From Deltaproteobacteria bacterium RIFCSPHIGHO2_02_FULL_40_11 (GTDB lineage Bacteria > Bdellovibrionota > JACOXK01 > 2-02-FULL-40-11), in NCBI GenBank assembly GCA_001798105.1, contig MGRI01000003.1, forward strand, positions 8,119-15,311: a stretch of DNA of 7,193 nucleotides, read 5' to 3'. The first letter of the stretch is position 1. Each line of letters opens with the position of its first letter. The translations under genes were made by a program, and so were the position numbers. The notes beneath the pieces are model-generated. The model was not told the origin of the DNA and made no database searches. It saw only the letters and a program-made list of their open reading frames with translations. Below, in pieces: positions 1-6,536 of the stretch.

Positions 1-1
1 A

Positions 2-595
2 GTAAGACAACTTTCTCCAAAAATTGTGATTTTAGATTGGGTATTTCCAGGAAAAGAAGGGGTGAATATTTGTAGAGAAATAAAACATACTTACCCAGAA
101 ATTTTGGTCTTTATGTTGACCGTGCATAAAGATACAGAATACAAAGTAAAAGCTTTTAATGCGGGATGCGATGATTACCTGACCAAGCCTTGTGAATTGG
201 AAGAACTTGAAATTCGAATTGAAAACCTGCTGCGAAGAGGGGCCGAGCAATCGGCACAGATTTTAAAACATGGAGATGTGGCATTGGACCGCACAGCACA
301 CAGGGTGACTAAAAATGGGAAAGTGGTCGATTTAACCGTTAAAGAATATACTCTTTTAGAGTTTTTTATGATGAATCCCAATAAAATTGTGACACGCAAT
401 ATGATTTTAAACCATATTTGGGGGGAAAATACAGAGACATTCACCAATATTGTAGATGTGTATATTAATTATCTTCGTAAAAAGCTCGATTCCGCACTTC
501 AACCTTCTATTATTAAGACCGTTCGGGGAGCGGGATACATGATGGAAGAAAAAGCCAAAGTACAACACGAAGAAGTTTTGGAAAAAGCAGCTTAA
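2..595 (+). CDS. OmpR/PhoB-family response regulator, 5' end missing
   Basis: DNA-binding response regulator of a two-component system: a cytoplasmic transcription factor activated by phosphotransfer from a sensor kinase. The frame is open from the left edge, so about 40 N-terminal residues (with the acidic pair of the receiver domain) lie outside. In the 197 visible residues, the phospho-acceptor is Asp12 (ILDWVFPG), followed by the switch Thr40 (MLTV) and the conserved Lys62 (DDYLTKP), with normal family spacing. The residue after KP is Cys where Phe is usual. A winged-helix effector domain follows at about residues 85-180 and ends in the typical TVRGAGYMM wing, then a short charged tail. 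The GTG at 26 is internal, just before the phospho-Asp, and is not the start. No partner kinase is in view and the convergent neighbour begins one base after the stop, so the regulon cannot be inferred. Confidence 0.95.
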   Translation, partial: VRQLSPKIVILDWVFPGKEGVNICREIKHTYPEILVFMLTVHKDTEYKVKAFNAGCDDYLTKPCELEELEIRIENLLRRGAEQSAQILKHGDVALDRTAHRVTKNGKVVDLTVKEYTLLEFFMMNPNKIVTRNMILNHIWGENTETFTNIVDVYINYLRKKLDSALQPSIIKTVRGAGYMMEEKAKVQHEEVLEKAA

Positions 596-596
596 A

Positions 597-1721
597 TTAA
601 ATTTCTTTTTCGTACCATCGATAGGTTTTATAAGGCTTCAAGCCTAAGAGCTTTGCGGCTTGCAACATGCGTGGGTTATTTGCAAAAACACGTCCGCCTT
701 CACCCTCGACATAGCCTAAGGCTTTGGCCCGCTTCCAGATTTCCACATAGCAAAATGCTCCCAAGCCAGATTTTTGATATTCTTTCACCATGCCCAATTG
801 AAAGGACATTAAAGATTTAATTTTTCGGGCATGCCATAAGATTTTTAAAAGCCCAAATGGAAAAAGCCTGCCATTGGCTTTTTTAAGAGCTTCATTCAAA
901 TTGGGAATGGTTAAACTAAACCCAACAGGCTTGCCTTGAACTTCCACAAAAAAACAAAGCTCTGGAATAACAATTTTTTTTAAATCGTTGGCCTTATAAG
1001 CAATTTCTTTTTTGGTCATGGGGTAGGTGGCCCAATGGCCTTCTAAAGATTCATTGACCATATCCAGCGCAACATACACATCCTCTAAAAAACCTTGTTT
1101 TAAATTAATTTGACGAACAACGGGGTTGAGCTCTTTTTTGACATGATCCGAAATTTGTAAAAGCGGATCTGTCATAATATCATCTGCTGTGCCATAGAAA
1201 GCATAAGCATCCATCACCTGATGAAGACTGGCCCCTTGTATGAGCTGATCGTAATAGGGACGATTATAGCTCATCATGATATAGGGATCTGAATCAAAGC
1301 CTTCGACCAAAAGCCCGCAATCATCGTGAAACGTTAAATTAAATGGGCCGCGAAGTGTTTTACATCCTTTGTTTTTAGACCATTCCAACGCTTTTTCAAA
1401 GAGCGCTTTTGCAACATTTGAGTCATCTGCGCTTTCAAAAAAACCAAAAAAGGAAACATTTTCATTGCGATAGTGATTGGAGGCTGTATTTTCGCCCACC
1501 ACCAATCGTCCGACCATTTTATTGTTTTGATATGCCCCTAAAATTTCTAATGAGGAATGCTCAAAAAAAGGATTTTTCTTGGGATTAAAAATATTTTTAA
1601 CATCTAAAAGTAAGGGCGGCACCCAATGGGGGTCATTTTTATAAATTTCCCAAGGGAAATGTAAAAAATCTTTGAATGCTTTGGAGCCGTATGGAATGGT
1701 TCGAACTTCAATATTAGACAT
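597..1721 (-). CDS. YghO-like double-GNAT-fold protein of unknown substrate
   Basis: 374-residue protein resembling the E. coli YghO type of uncharacterised proteins, usually annotated as GNAT-family N-acetyltransferase. Visible family landmarks are FPW..YKNDPHWVPP (residues 22-36), NPFFEH (50-55), FFGFFE (91-96), and the RGPFN...CGLLVEGFD block (about 114-143). A C-terminal GNAT-like half includes a strand with FFVEVQGKPVGF (257-268), an acetyl-CoA-loop-like YQKSGLGAF (325-333), and a terminal KTYRWYEK (365-372). No signal peptide or membrane segment is evident, so it is probably cytoplasmic. ATG at 1721 is chosen because MSNIEVRTI fits the family N-terminus. A TTG at 1739 is in frame, but the added residues look unrelated. 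Neither start has a Shine-Dalgarno sequence. The family role is unknown; an acyltransferase activity is inference only. Confidence 0.85.
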   Translation of the reverse strand: MSNIEVRTIPYGSKAFKDFLHFPWEIYKNDPHWVPPLLLDVKNIFNPKKNPFFEHSSLEILGAYQNNKMVGRLVVGENTASNHYRNENVSFFGFFESADDSNVAKALFEKALEWSKNKGCKTLRGPFNLTFHDDCGLLVEGFDSDPYIMMSYNRPYYDQLIQGASLHQVMDAYAFYGTADDIMTDPLLQISDHVKKELNPVVRQINLKQGFLEDVYVALDMVNESLEGHWATYPMTKKEIAYKANDLKKIVIPELCFFVEVQGKPVGFSLTIPNLNEALKKANGRLFPFGLLKILWHARKIKSLMSFQLGMVKEYQKSGLGAFCYVEIWKRAKALGYVEGEGGRVFANNPRMLQAAKLLGLKPYKTYRWYEKEI

Positions 1722-1729
1722 GGTTTTAT

Positions 1730-1759
1730 TGCATAGCAATGAATGGGGGTGTGTGTCAA
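1730..1759 (-). promoter_or_regulatory. Putative promoter of the YghO-like gene
   Basis: On the minus strand a perfect TTGACA (-35, 1754-1759) is followed after 18 bases by TATGCA (-10, 1730-1735). The -10 is weak (three of six matches) but carries a TGC extension just before it, as in extended -10 promoters. Transcription would begin near 1723, within a few bases of the ATG at 1721. This agrees with the absence of a ribosome binding site there. Confidence 0.4.
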
Positions 1760-1780
1760 CTTATTGGTCTTAATTTGACA
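1754..1780. repeat. Inverted repeat formed by the two divergent -35 hexamers
   Basis: TGTCAA (1754-1759) and TTGACA (1775-1780) are perfect six-base inverted arms separated by 15 bases. The simplest reading is that they are the -35 elements of two divergent promoters. A shared operator is possible, but nothing beyond the arms supports it. Confidence 0.5.
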
Positions 1781-1802
1781 AATCTCTTCGAATTCCTATA
1801 GT
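1775..1802 (+). promoter_or_regulatory. Promoter of the dprA-topA operon
   Basis: A perfect -35 TTGACA (1775-1780), a 16-base spacer and a -10 TATAGT (1797-1802, five of six consensus bases) make this the best sigma-70-type promoter in the window. The expected start site is about 1808-1810, only 3-5 bases before the dprA ATG at 1813. The resulting mRNA would be nearly leaderless, and no Shine-Dalgarno sequence precedes that ATG. Confidence 0.7.
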
Positions 1803-1812
1803 ATCCGCCCTG

Positions 1813-2874
1813 ATGTTTACCAACGATTTGTTTTATCAAGTGGGACTTAATTTTTTTCATCTTTCTGCGCAAGAGATCGAAAAAATAAAATCTGACATTT
1901 CTGGAGATTGGAAAGAAACTTTCGAATGTTTAAATCAAAAAAGGGATATTCCTTTTTTGGAGCAAGATATTTTGGGTGAAATTGAAATGGCGCATTCGCA
2001 GGGCGTTAAGCTTCTTTCTTTTTGGGACGAAGCCTATCCAAAGCTTTTAAAAGAAATTCCAGATGCGCCCCTTCTTTTATATGTGAAAGGGCATTTACCC
2101 AAAACGCAATTGTATTTGGCAGTTGTGGGCGCCAGGCGAGCTACTGCCTATGGGCTCGATGTTACAAAAATGCTTTGTTCGAAGCTTGCAACCCATGATG
2201 TGTGCGTGGTGAGCGGGATGGCGCTTGGCATTGACGGCATGGCCCACAGATCCACCTTGGAAGCCGGAGGGTGGACCATCGGGGTTTTAGGGTGTGGATT
2301 TGGGCACATTTACCCCCCGGGGCACAGAAAACTTTATGAAGATGTGACGCGAAACGGGGCCTTAATTTCTGAGTTTCCTTGGCAAACGGCTCCGCATGCA
2401 CAAAATTTCCCACGGCGAAATCGGATTATCAGTGGGCTTTCCAAAGGCGTTATTGTTGTGGAGGCGACCTTTAAAAGTGGGTCGCGCATTACTGCAAAAT
2501 ATGCGTTGGACCAAGGGAGAGATGTGTTTTGTGTGCCAGGTCGAATTGACACCCCTCAAGCGGAAGGAACGCATGATTTAATTCAAAATGGCGCAAAGCT
2601 GATTTCGAAAGTTCAAGATGTTTTGGATGAGTATCCTGACTTCAAATTGAAAGATCCCTTGACACATAGGTCAAATTTTGTGCAGTCTTTAACAGTGGAG
2701 CAAAAAAAGATTATACATACATTGGACCGTCCGAAAGATTTTAATGAAATTTTAGATGAAACGTCTTTTCAGCCTGATCATTTAACGGAACTTCTCATGA
2801 CCAGTGAATTGCAGGGAGTTATTGCTCAAAACAAAGGACAGTACGTTCGGAGGTTGCAGTGGCCACAGCCTTAG
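1813..2874 (+). CDS. dprA: DNA-processing protein DprA (Smf)
   Basis: 353-residue cytoplasmic protein that binds incoming single-stranded DNA during natural transformation and loads RecA on it. It is also widespread in bacteria not known to be competent. The Rossmann-like core runs from about residue 64 to 275. Its landmarks are LYVKG (89-93), VVGARRATAYG (104-114), SGMALGIDGMAH (134-145), NFPRRNRIISGLS (198-210), EATFKSGS (217-224), DQGRDVFCVPG (233-243) and a variant GTHDLI (252-257), where Asn is usual in place of His. A winged-helix-like C-terminal domain (about 290-347) is present. The first 55 residues are poorly conserved and lack the PG-x-G helix-hairpin-helix motif often seen there. 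ATG 1813 is the first in-frame start; the next ATG (1987) would remove only this segment. The gene overlaps topA by 16 bases and is the first gene of that operon. Confidence 0.97.
   Translation: MFTNDLFYQVGLNFFHLSAQEIEKIKSDISGDWKETFECLNQKRDIPFLEQDILGEIEMAHSQGVKLLSFWDEAYPKLLKEIPDAPLLLYVKGHLPKTQLYLAVVGARRATAYGLDVTKMLCSKLATHDVCVVSGMALGIDGMAHRSTLEAGGWTIGVLGCGFGHIYPPGHRKLYEDVTRNGALISEFPWQTAPHAQNFPRRNRIISGLSKGVIVVEATFKSGSRITAKYALDQGRDVFCVPGRIDTPQAEGTHDLIQNGAKLISKVQDVLDEYPDFKLKDPLTHRSNFVQSLTVEQKKIIHTLDRPKDFNEILDETSFQPDHLTELLMTSELQGVIAQNKGQYVRRLQWPQP
2849..2853 (+). promoter_or_regulatory. Ribosome binding site of topA
   Basis: GGAGG lies five bases before a GTG at 2859, inside the end of dprA. It decides the topA start: translation from this GTG gives MATALVIVESPAKA, the standard beginning of topoisomerase I. 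Confidence 0.85.
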
Positions 2875-5165
2875 TCATTGTAGAATCGCCAGCCAAGGCA
2901 AATACGCTTAAAAAATATCTTGGAAAAGGATTTAAAGTGGCTGCATCCATTGGCCACGTGAAAGACCTTCCGAAGAAAAGCTTGGGTGTGAATCTTGAAA
3001 AAGATTTTGAACCCGAATATGAGGTAATTCAAGGAAAGAAGAAGATTTTAAGCGAACTAAAAAAGCTTGCCAACTCTGTCGATGAAGTCTTTTTGGCCCC
3101 AGACCCCGACCGCGAAGGGGAGGCCATTGCGTGGCATATTTATGAAGATTTAAAATCAAAGAATAAAAAAATTCAACGTGTTCTTTTTAATGAAATTACA
3201 AAACGTGCTGTTCAAGAAGCCATTCAACATCCCCTGGAATTGAATAAGCATAAGTATGAGGCTCAGCAAACTCGACGTATTTTAGATCGCTTGGTAGGAT
3301 ATAAAATTAGTCCGATTCTTTGGGATAAAGTTCGTAGAGGACTGTCTGCCGGACGCGTTCAGTCGGTTGCGCTTCGGATGGTTGTAGAACGCGATCATGA
3401 AATCGCAGCATTTAAGTCCGAAGAATATTGGACAATTATTGCGACGCTTTCTTATGACAAAACTGCTTTTGATGCAAAACTTCAAAAAATTGATGGAAAA
3501 AAAGCCGAGGTTTCCAATCAAAAAGAAGCAGATCACATCCTTCAAAATCTAAAGGGGGCAACCTACAATGTTTTTGAAGTCAAAAAGCAAGAGCGTAAGA
3601 AAAATCCAGTTCCTCCTTTTATTACGTCTAAATTACAGCAAGATGCTGCACGGAAACTTGGTTTTTCAACAAAGAAAACCATGATGTTGGCTCAACGCCT
3701 GTATGAAGGGATTGAAATGGGCTCTGAAGGGGCTACCGGGCTTATTACTTATATGCGAACCGATTCTGTACGTTTATCGAACGATGCCGTTTCGCAGGTG
3801 AGAGATTTTATTACAAAACAATATGGTAAAGACTATATCCCCGATACACCAAACTTTTATAAAGGTAAAAAATCTGCGCAAGATGCTCACGAAGCGATTC
3901 GCCCCACATCCACCGAATATCCTCCTCACAAAGTAAAGCGGTATGTAGAGCGTGATATGTTTCGACTCTATGAACTGATTTGGAATCGGTTTGTCGCGTG
4001 TCAAATGACCCCTGCTGTCTATGACCAAACAACGCTCTTGATTGATGCCGAGGGCTCTCAGACGAAAAAAGGACAATATGTTTTTTATGCCACAGGACGT
4101 ATTCTAAAATTCAATGGATTTTTGGCTGTTTATCAGGAAGAAATTGAAGAAAAGCAACTGCAAAAGGGAGAAGACAAAGAAGAAGATCGGGATACTTCGC
4201 TTCCCAATGTTCAAGAGAAAGATATTTTAAATTTTGAAAAGTTAACGCCGAATCAACATTTTACAGAGCCGCCGCCCAGATATTCAGAAGCTTCTTTGGT
4301 GAAGGCTTTGGAAGAAAATGGCATTGGTCGGCCTTCGACGTATGCTTCGATTATTAGCGCCATTCAAAACCGAGATTATGTGGTGAAAAAAGAAAATCGA
4401 TTTTATCCCACAGATTTGGGGCAATTGATTACAGAACTTTTGGTGAAGAGTTTTCCGAAAGTAATGGATATAGAGTTTACAGCACAGCTTGAAGAAAAGC
4501 TCGATGCTATTGAAGAGGGAAAAGAAAACTGGGTTAGTGTTTTAAGAGAGTTTTATACCCCCTTTGATGAAAGACTTCAAAAAGCAAAAAAAGAAATGCG
4601 AAATGTTAAAACAGAAGCTGCCGAAACAAAACATAAGTGTGATAAGTGTGGCTCGGGCATGGTTGTGAAGTGGGGGCGTCGCGGAAAATTTTTGGCGTGT
4701 TCTTCTTATCCAGACTGTAAAAATACAAAAGAAATCCATATTACAGATGAAGGTGAAGTTGAAATTAAACCGCAAGAAACAGTGGATGAAAAATGTGAAA
4801 AATGTGCAAGCCCCATGACGGTAAAACATGGACGGTTTGGGCGCTTTTTGGCGTGTTCAAAATATCCGGAATGTAAATCCACAAAATCTTTTAGTGTGGG
4901 TGTGAAATGCCCCGAAAAAGAATGTCAGGGGGATGTTGTTGAAAAACGGTCCCGCGCAAAGCGTATTTTTTATGGGTGTTCGAAATATCCGGAATGTAAA
5001 TTCGCCTCATGGTATAAGCCCATTAAAAAAGCCTGTCCAGACTGTAAAGCGACCTTTCTTGTTTTAAAAATTACAAAGTCTCGCGGAACAGAACATGCCT
5101 GCTTGAATAAGGAATGTGGATTTAAAGAAGTTATTGAGAGTGTATCAGAGGATGTAGCGACTTAG
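2859..5165 (+). CDS. topA: DNA topoisomerase I (type IA)
   Basis: 768-residue enzyme that relaxes negative supercoils by cutting one strand through a 5'-phosphotyrosine bond and passing the other strand. The Toprim domain has Glu9 (VIVESPAK) and the metal-binding DPDRE (Asp82, Asp84, Glu86). The SAGRVQSVALR motif (163-173) follows, and the catalytic Tyr298 lies in GLITYMRTDS with Arg300 beside it. A variable acidic stretch (about 427-445) precedes the conserved ENGIGRPSTYA (485-495). The C-terminus carries four Cys4 zinc-ribbon modules: Cys594/597/614/620, 646/649/666/672, 684/689/707/713 and 726/729/748/753. All ligands are present, so the protein looks intact and full length. It starts at GTG, overlaps dprA by 16 bases and is probably translationally coupled to it. 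Its last 21 bases overlap hslU on the other strand. Confidence 0.98.
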   Translation: MATALVIVESPAKANTLKKYLGKGFKVAASIGHVKDLPKKSLGVNLEKDFEPEYEVIQGKKKILSELKKLANSVDEVFLAPDPDREGEAIAWHIYEDLKSKNKKIQRVLFNEITKRAVQEAIQHPLELNKHKYEAQQTRRILDRLVGYKISPILWDKVRRGLSAGRVQSVALRMVVERDHEIAAFKSEEYWTIIATLSYDKTAFDAKLQKIDGKKAEVSNQKEADHILQNLKGATYNVFEVKKQERKKNPVPPFITSKLQQDAARKLGFSTKKTMMLAQRLYEGIEMGSEGATGLITYMRTDSVRLSNDAVSQVRDFITKQYGKDYIPDTPNFYKGKKSAQDAHEAIRPTSTEYPPHKVKRYVERDMFRLYELIWNRFVACQMTPAVYDQTTLLIDAEGSQTKKGQYVFYATGRILKFNGFLAVYQEEIEEKQLQKGEDKEEDRDTSLPNVQEKDILNFEKLTPNQHFTEPPPRYSEASLVKALEENGIGRPSTYASIISAIQNRDYVVKKENRFYPTDLGQLITELLVKSFPKVMDIEFTAQLEEKLDAIEEGKENWVSVLREFYTPFDERLQKAKKEMRNVKTEAAETKHKCDKCGSGMVVKWGRRGKFLACSSYPDCKNTKEIHITDEGEVEIKPQETVDEKCEKCASPMTVKHGRFGRFLACSKYPECKSTKSFSVGVKCPEKECQGDVVEKRSRAKRIFYGCSKYPECKFASWYKPIKKACPDCKATFLVLKITKSRGTEHACLNKECGFKEVIESVSEDVAT
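4860..5001 (+). repeat. 19-base direct repeat in adjacent topA zinc modules
   Basis: The same 19 bases occur at 4860-4878 and 4983-5001, 123 bases (41 codons) apart and in the same reading frame. They encode the KYPECK core of zinc modules two and three. The repeat reflects module duplication, kept or homogenised at DNA level. Confidence 0.8.
5145..5165. other. Convergent overlap of topA and hslU
   Basis: topA stops with TAG at 5163-5165, and hslU, on the other strand, stops with TGA at 5147-5145. The last six codons plus stop of each gene share these 21 bases. Both termini are family-typical (the HslU end SRYIL is conserved), so the overlap is real. No terminator hairpin is visible on either side, so each transcript must run into the other gene. 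Confidence 0.9.
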
Positions 5166-6536
5166 ATTCTCGTCTTCAATGACATCGTGTAATTTTTCAC
5201 GGATATATTTTTGATCAATCTTAATTTTTTGTTTTTCCATATCCGGAGCATCGAAAGAAATTTCATCTAAGAGCTTTTCCAAAACGGTGTGCAGTCGTCT
5301 TGCCCCAATATTTTCTTGCCGTTGGTTGACAATGGAAGAAATGTCGCTGAGTTCTTCAATGGCGTCTTGGGTAAATTCCAATTCAATCTCTTCTGTTTGC
5401 ATCAGGGCCTGATATTGTTTGGTGAGCGCATTTTTGGGCTCTGTTAAGATCCGTTTAAAATCGTCTTTGGTGAGGCTATCGAGTTTTACGCGAATGGGAA
5501 AACGCCCCTGAAGCTCTGGGATGAGATCTGAGGGTTTTGAAATATGAAAGGCCCCCGCTGCAATAAATAAAATATGGTCTGTTTTCACCATGCCATATTT
5601 TGTGAAGACGTTGGATCCTTCCACAATGGGCAGTAAATCTCTTTGAACGCCCTCTCGGGAGACGTCTGCACCAGAGAATCCTTCTCGTTTGGCGACTTTA
5701 TCGATTTCATCTAAGAAAATAATCCCAGAGTTTTGAACTTTTTGAAGCGCTATTTCAATCACCTTATCCATATCGACCATTTTTTGGGCTTCCATTTGCG
5801 TAAGCACCGTGAGGGCTTCAGGAACTTTCATTTTTTTACTTTTTTGGCCTTGCGGCATCATGTTTTTAAACATGTCTTGAAGATTTTTATTCATTTCTTC
5901 AGGTGAGCCGGCATTGGTAAAAACTTCTACCATCATGGGAAGGCCGCCTCTTCTTTCAGAAGCTTTTAAAGTAACTTCTCTTTGATCGAGTTTTCCTTCT
6001 TTCAGCATTATTCGCAGGCGCTCTCGTGAATGATTTTGGTCTATGGGGGGAGTGGGGGCCGCAATTTTTAAAGTGGCTTCTCTGGGGTCGAGTGTATTGT
6101 TGGGCGTAAATTTTCTTTCAATGGGAGGGAGCAAAAGATCTAAAAGCTGTTCTTCTGATCTGGCTGCGGCGCGGTCTAAAACTTTTTTCTTTTCTTCTTC
6201 TTTGGTCATGCGAACAGAAAGTTCAGTGAGATCTCGAATCATCGATTCAACATCTTTTCCCACATACCCTACTTCTGTAAACTTTGAGGCTTCAATTTTT
6301 AAGAAAGGTGCATCCGCGAGTTTTGCAAGGCGTCTCGCAATTTCTGTTTTCCCAACGCCAGTGGGGCCCATCATAATAATATTTTTGGGGGCGATTTCGT
6401 CTCTTAAATCTTTGGGGACTTGTTGTCTTCGCCAGCGGTTTCGAAGGGCGATGGCCACAGCGCGCTTGGCTTGATGTTGGCCAACAATATATTTATCCAG
6501 TTCTTGAACCGTTTCTTTGGGTGTTAAGTGTTTCAT
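5145..6536 (-). CDS. hslU: HslU, ATPase subunit of the HslUV protease
   Basis: 463-residue AAA+ unfoldase. Its hexameric rings unfold substrates and feed them into the HslV chamber in the cytoplasm. Visible motifs are Walker A GPTGVGKT (57-64), the substrate-gripping pore loop GYVG (90-93), Walker B FLDEID (274-279), Arg345 in LQGRFP (the arginine-finger position), and sensor 2 GARR (411-414). The I-domain lies between the pore loop and Walker B. The C-terminal tail LSRYIL, which inserts into HslV to activate it, is intact. The protein is about 20 residues longer than the E. coli one (443), mostly in the I-domain region. An upstream in-frame start at 6578 is rejected: ATG 6536 has a good ribosome binding site, overlaps the hslV stop as TAATG, and gives the family-typical MKHLTPKETV. 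It is last in the xerC-hslV-hslU operon. Confidence 0.98.
   Translation of the reverse strand: MKHLTPKETVQELDKYIVGQHQAKRAVAIALRNRWRRQQVPKDLRDEIAPKNIIMMGPTGVGKTEIARRLAKLADAPFLKIEASKFTEVGYVGKDVESMIRDLTELSVRMTKEEEKKKVLDRAAARSEEQLLDLLLPPIERKFTPNNTLDPREATLKIAAPTPPIDQNHSRERLRIMLKEGKLDQREVTLKASERRGGLPMMVEVFTNAGSPEEMNKNLQDMFKNMMPQGQKSKKMKVPEALTVLTQMEAQKMVDMDKVIEIALQKVQNSGIIFLDEIDKVAKREGFSGADVSREGVQRDLLPIVEGSNVFTKYGMVKTDHILFIAAGAFHISKPSDLIPELQGRFPIRVKLDSLTKDDFKRILTEPKNALTKQYQALMQTEEIELEFTQDAIEELSDISSIVNQRQENIGARRLHTVLEKLLDEISFDAPDMEKQKIKIDQKYIREKLHDVIEDENLSRYIL

Noticed and set aside
26..28. GTG at 26 as the start of the response regulator
   Set aside because: It lies three codons before the phospho-Asp, so a protein starting there would lack the first half of the receiver domain; the frame is open to the left edge.
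590..618. AT-only palindrome AAATTAAATTT followed by CTTTTT as a terminator of the response regulator
   Set aside because: A stem made only of A-T pairs would be too unstable for intrinsic termination.
633..645. Small hairpin AGGCTTCAAGCCT near the end of the YghO-like gene
   Set aside because: It has only a five-base stem, no T-run follows on either strand, and it encodes the family-conserved C-terminal residues.
974..981. Run of eight T (A8 in the YghO-like gene) as a phase-variable or programmed slippage site
   Set aside because: The gene is intact around it, it encodes an ordinary LKK stretch, and such runs are frequent in this AT-rich sequence.
1737..1739. TTG at 1739 as the start of the YghO-like gene
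   Set aside because: It adds six residues (MLCNKT) without similarity to the family and lies between the promoter-like hexamers.
2162..2413. Open frames antisense to dprA
   Set aside because: They are short, compositionally odd and opposite the conserved DprA core, so they are chance frames.
6043..6474. 143-codon open frame on the plus strand inside hslU
   Set aside because: It is antisense to a fully conserved hslU region, is serine/alanine-rich low-complexity sequence, and has no recognisable family or ribosome binding site.
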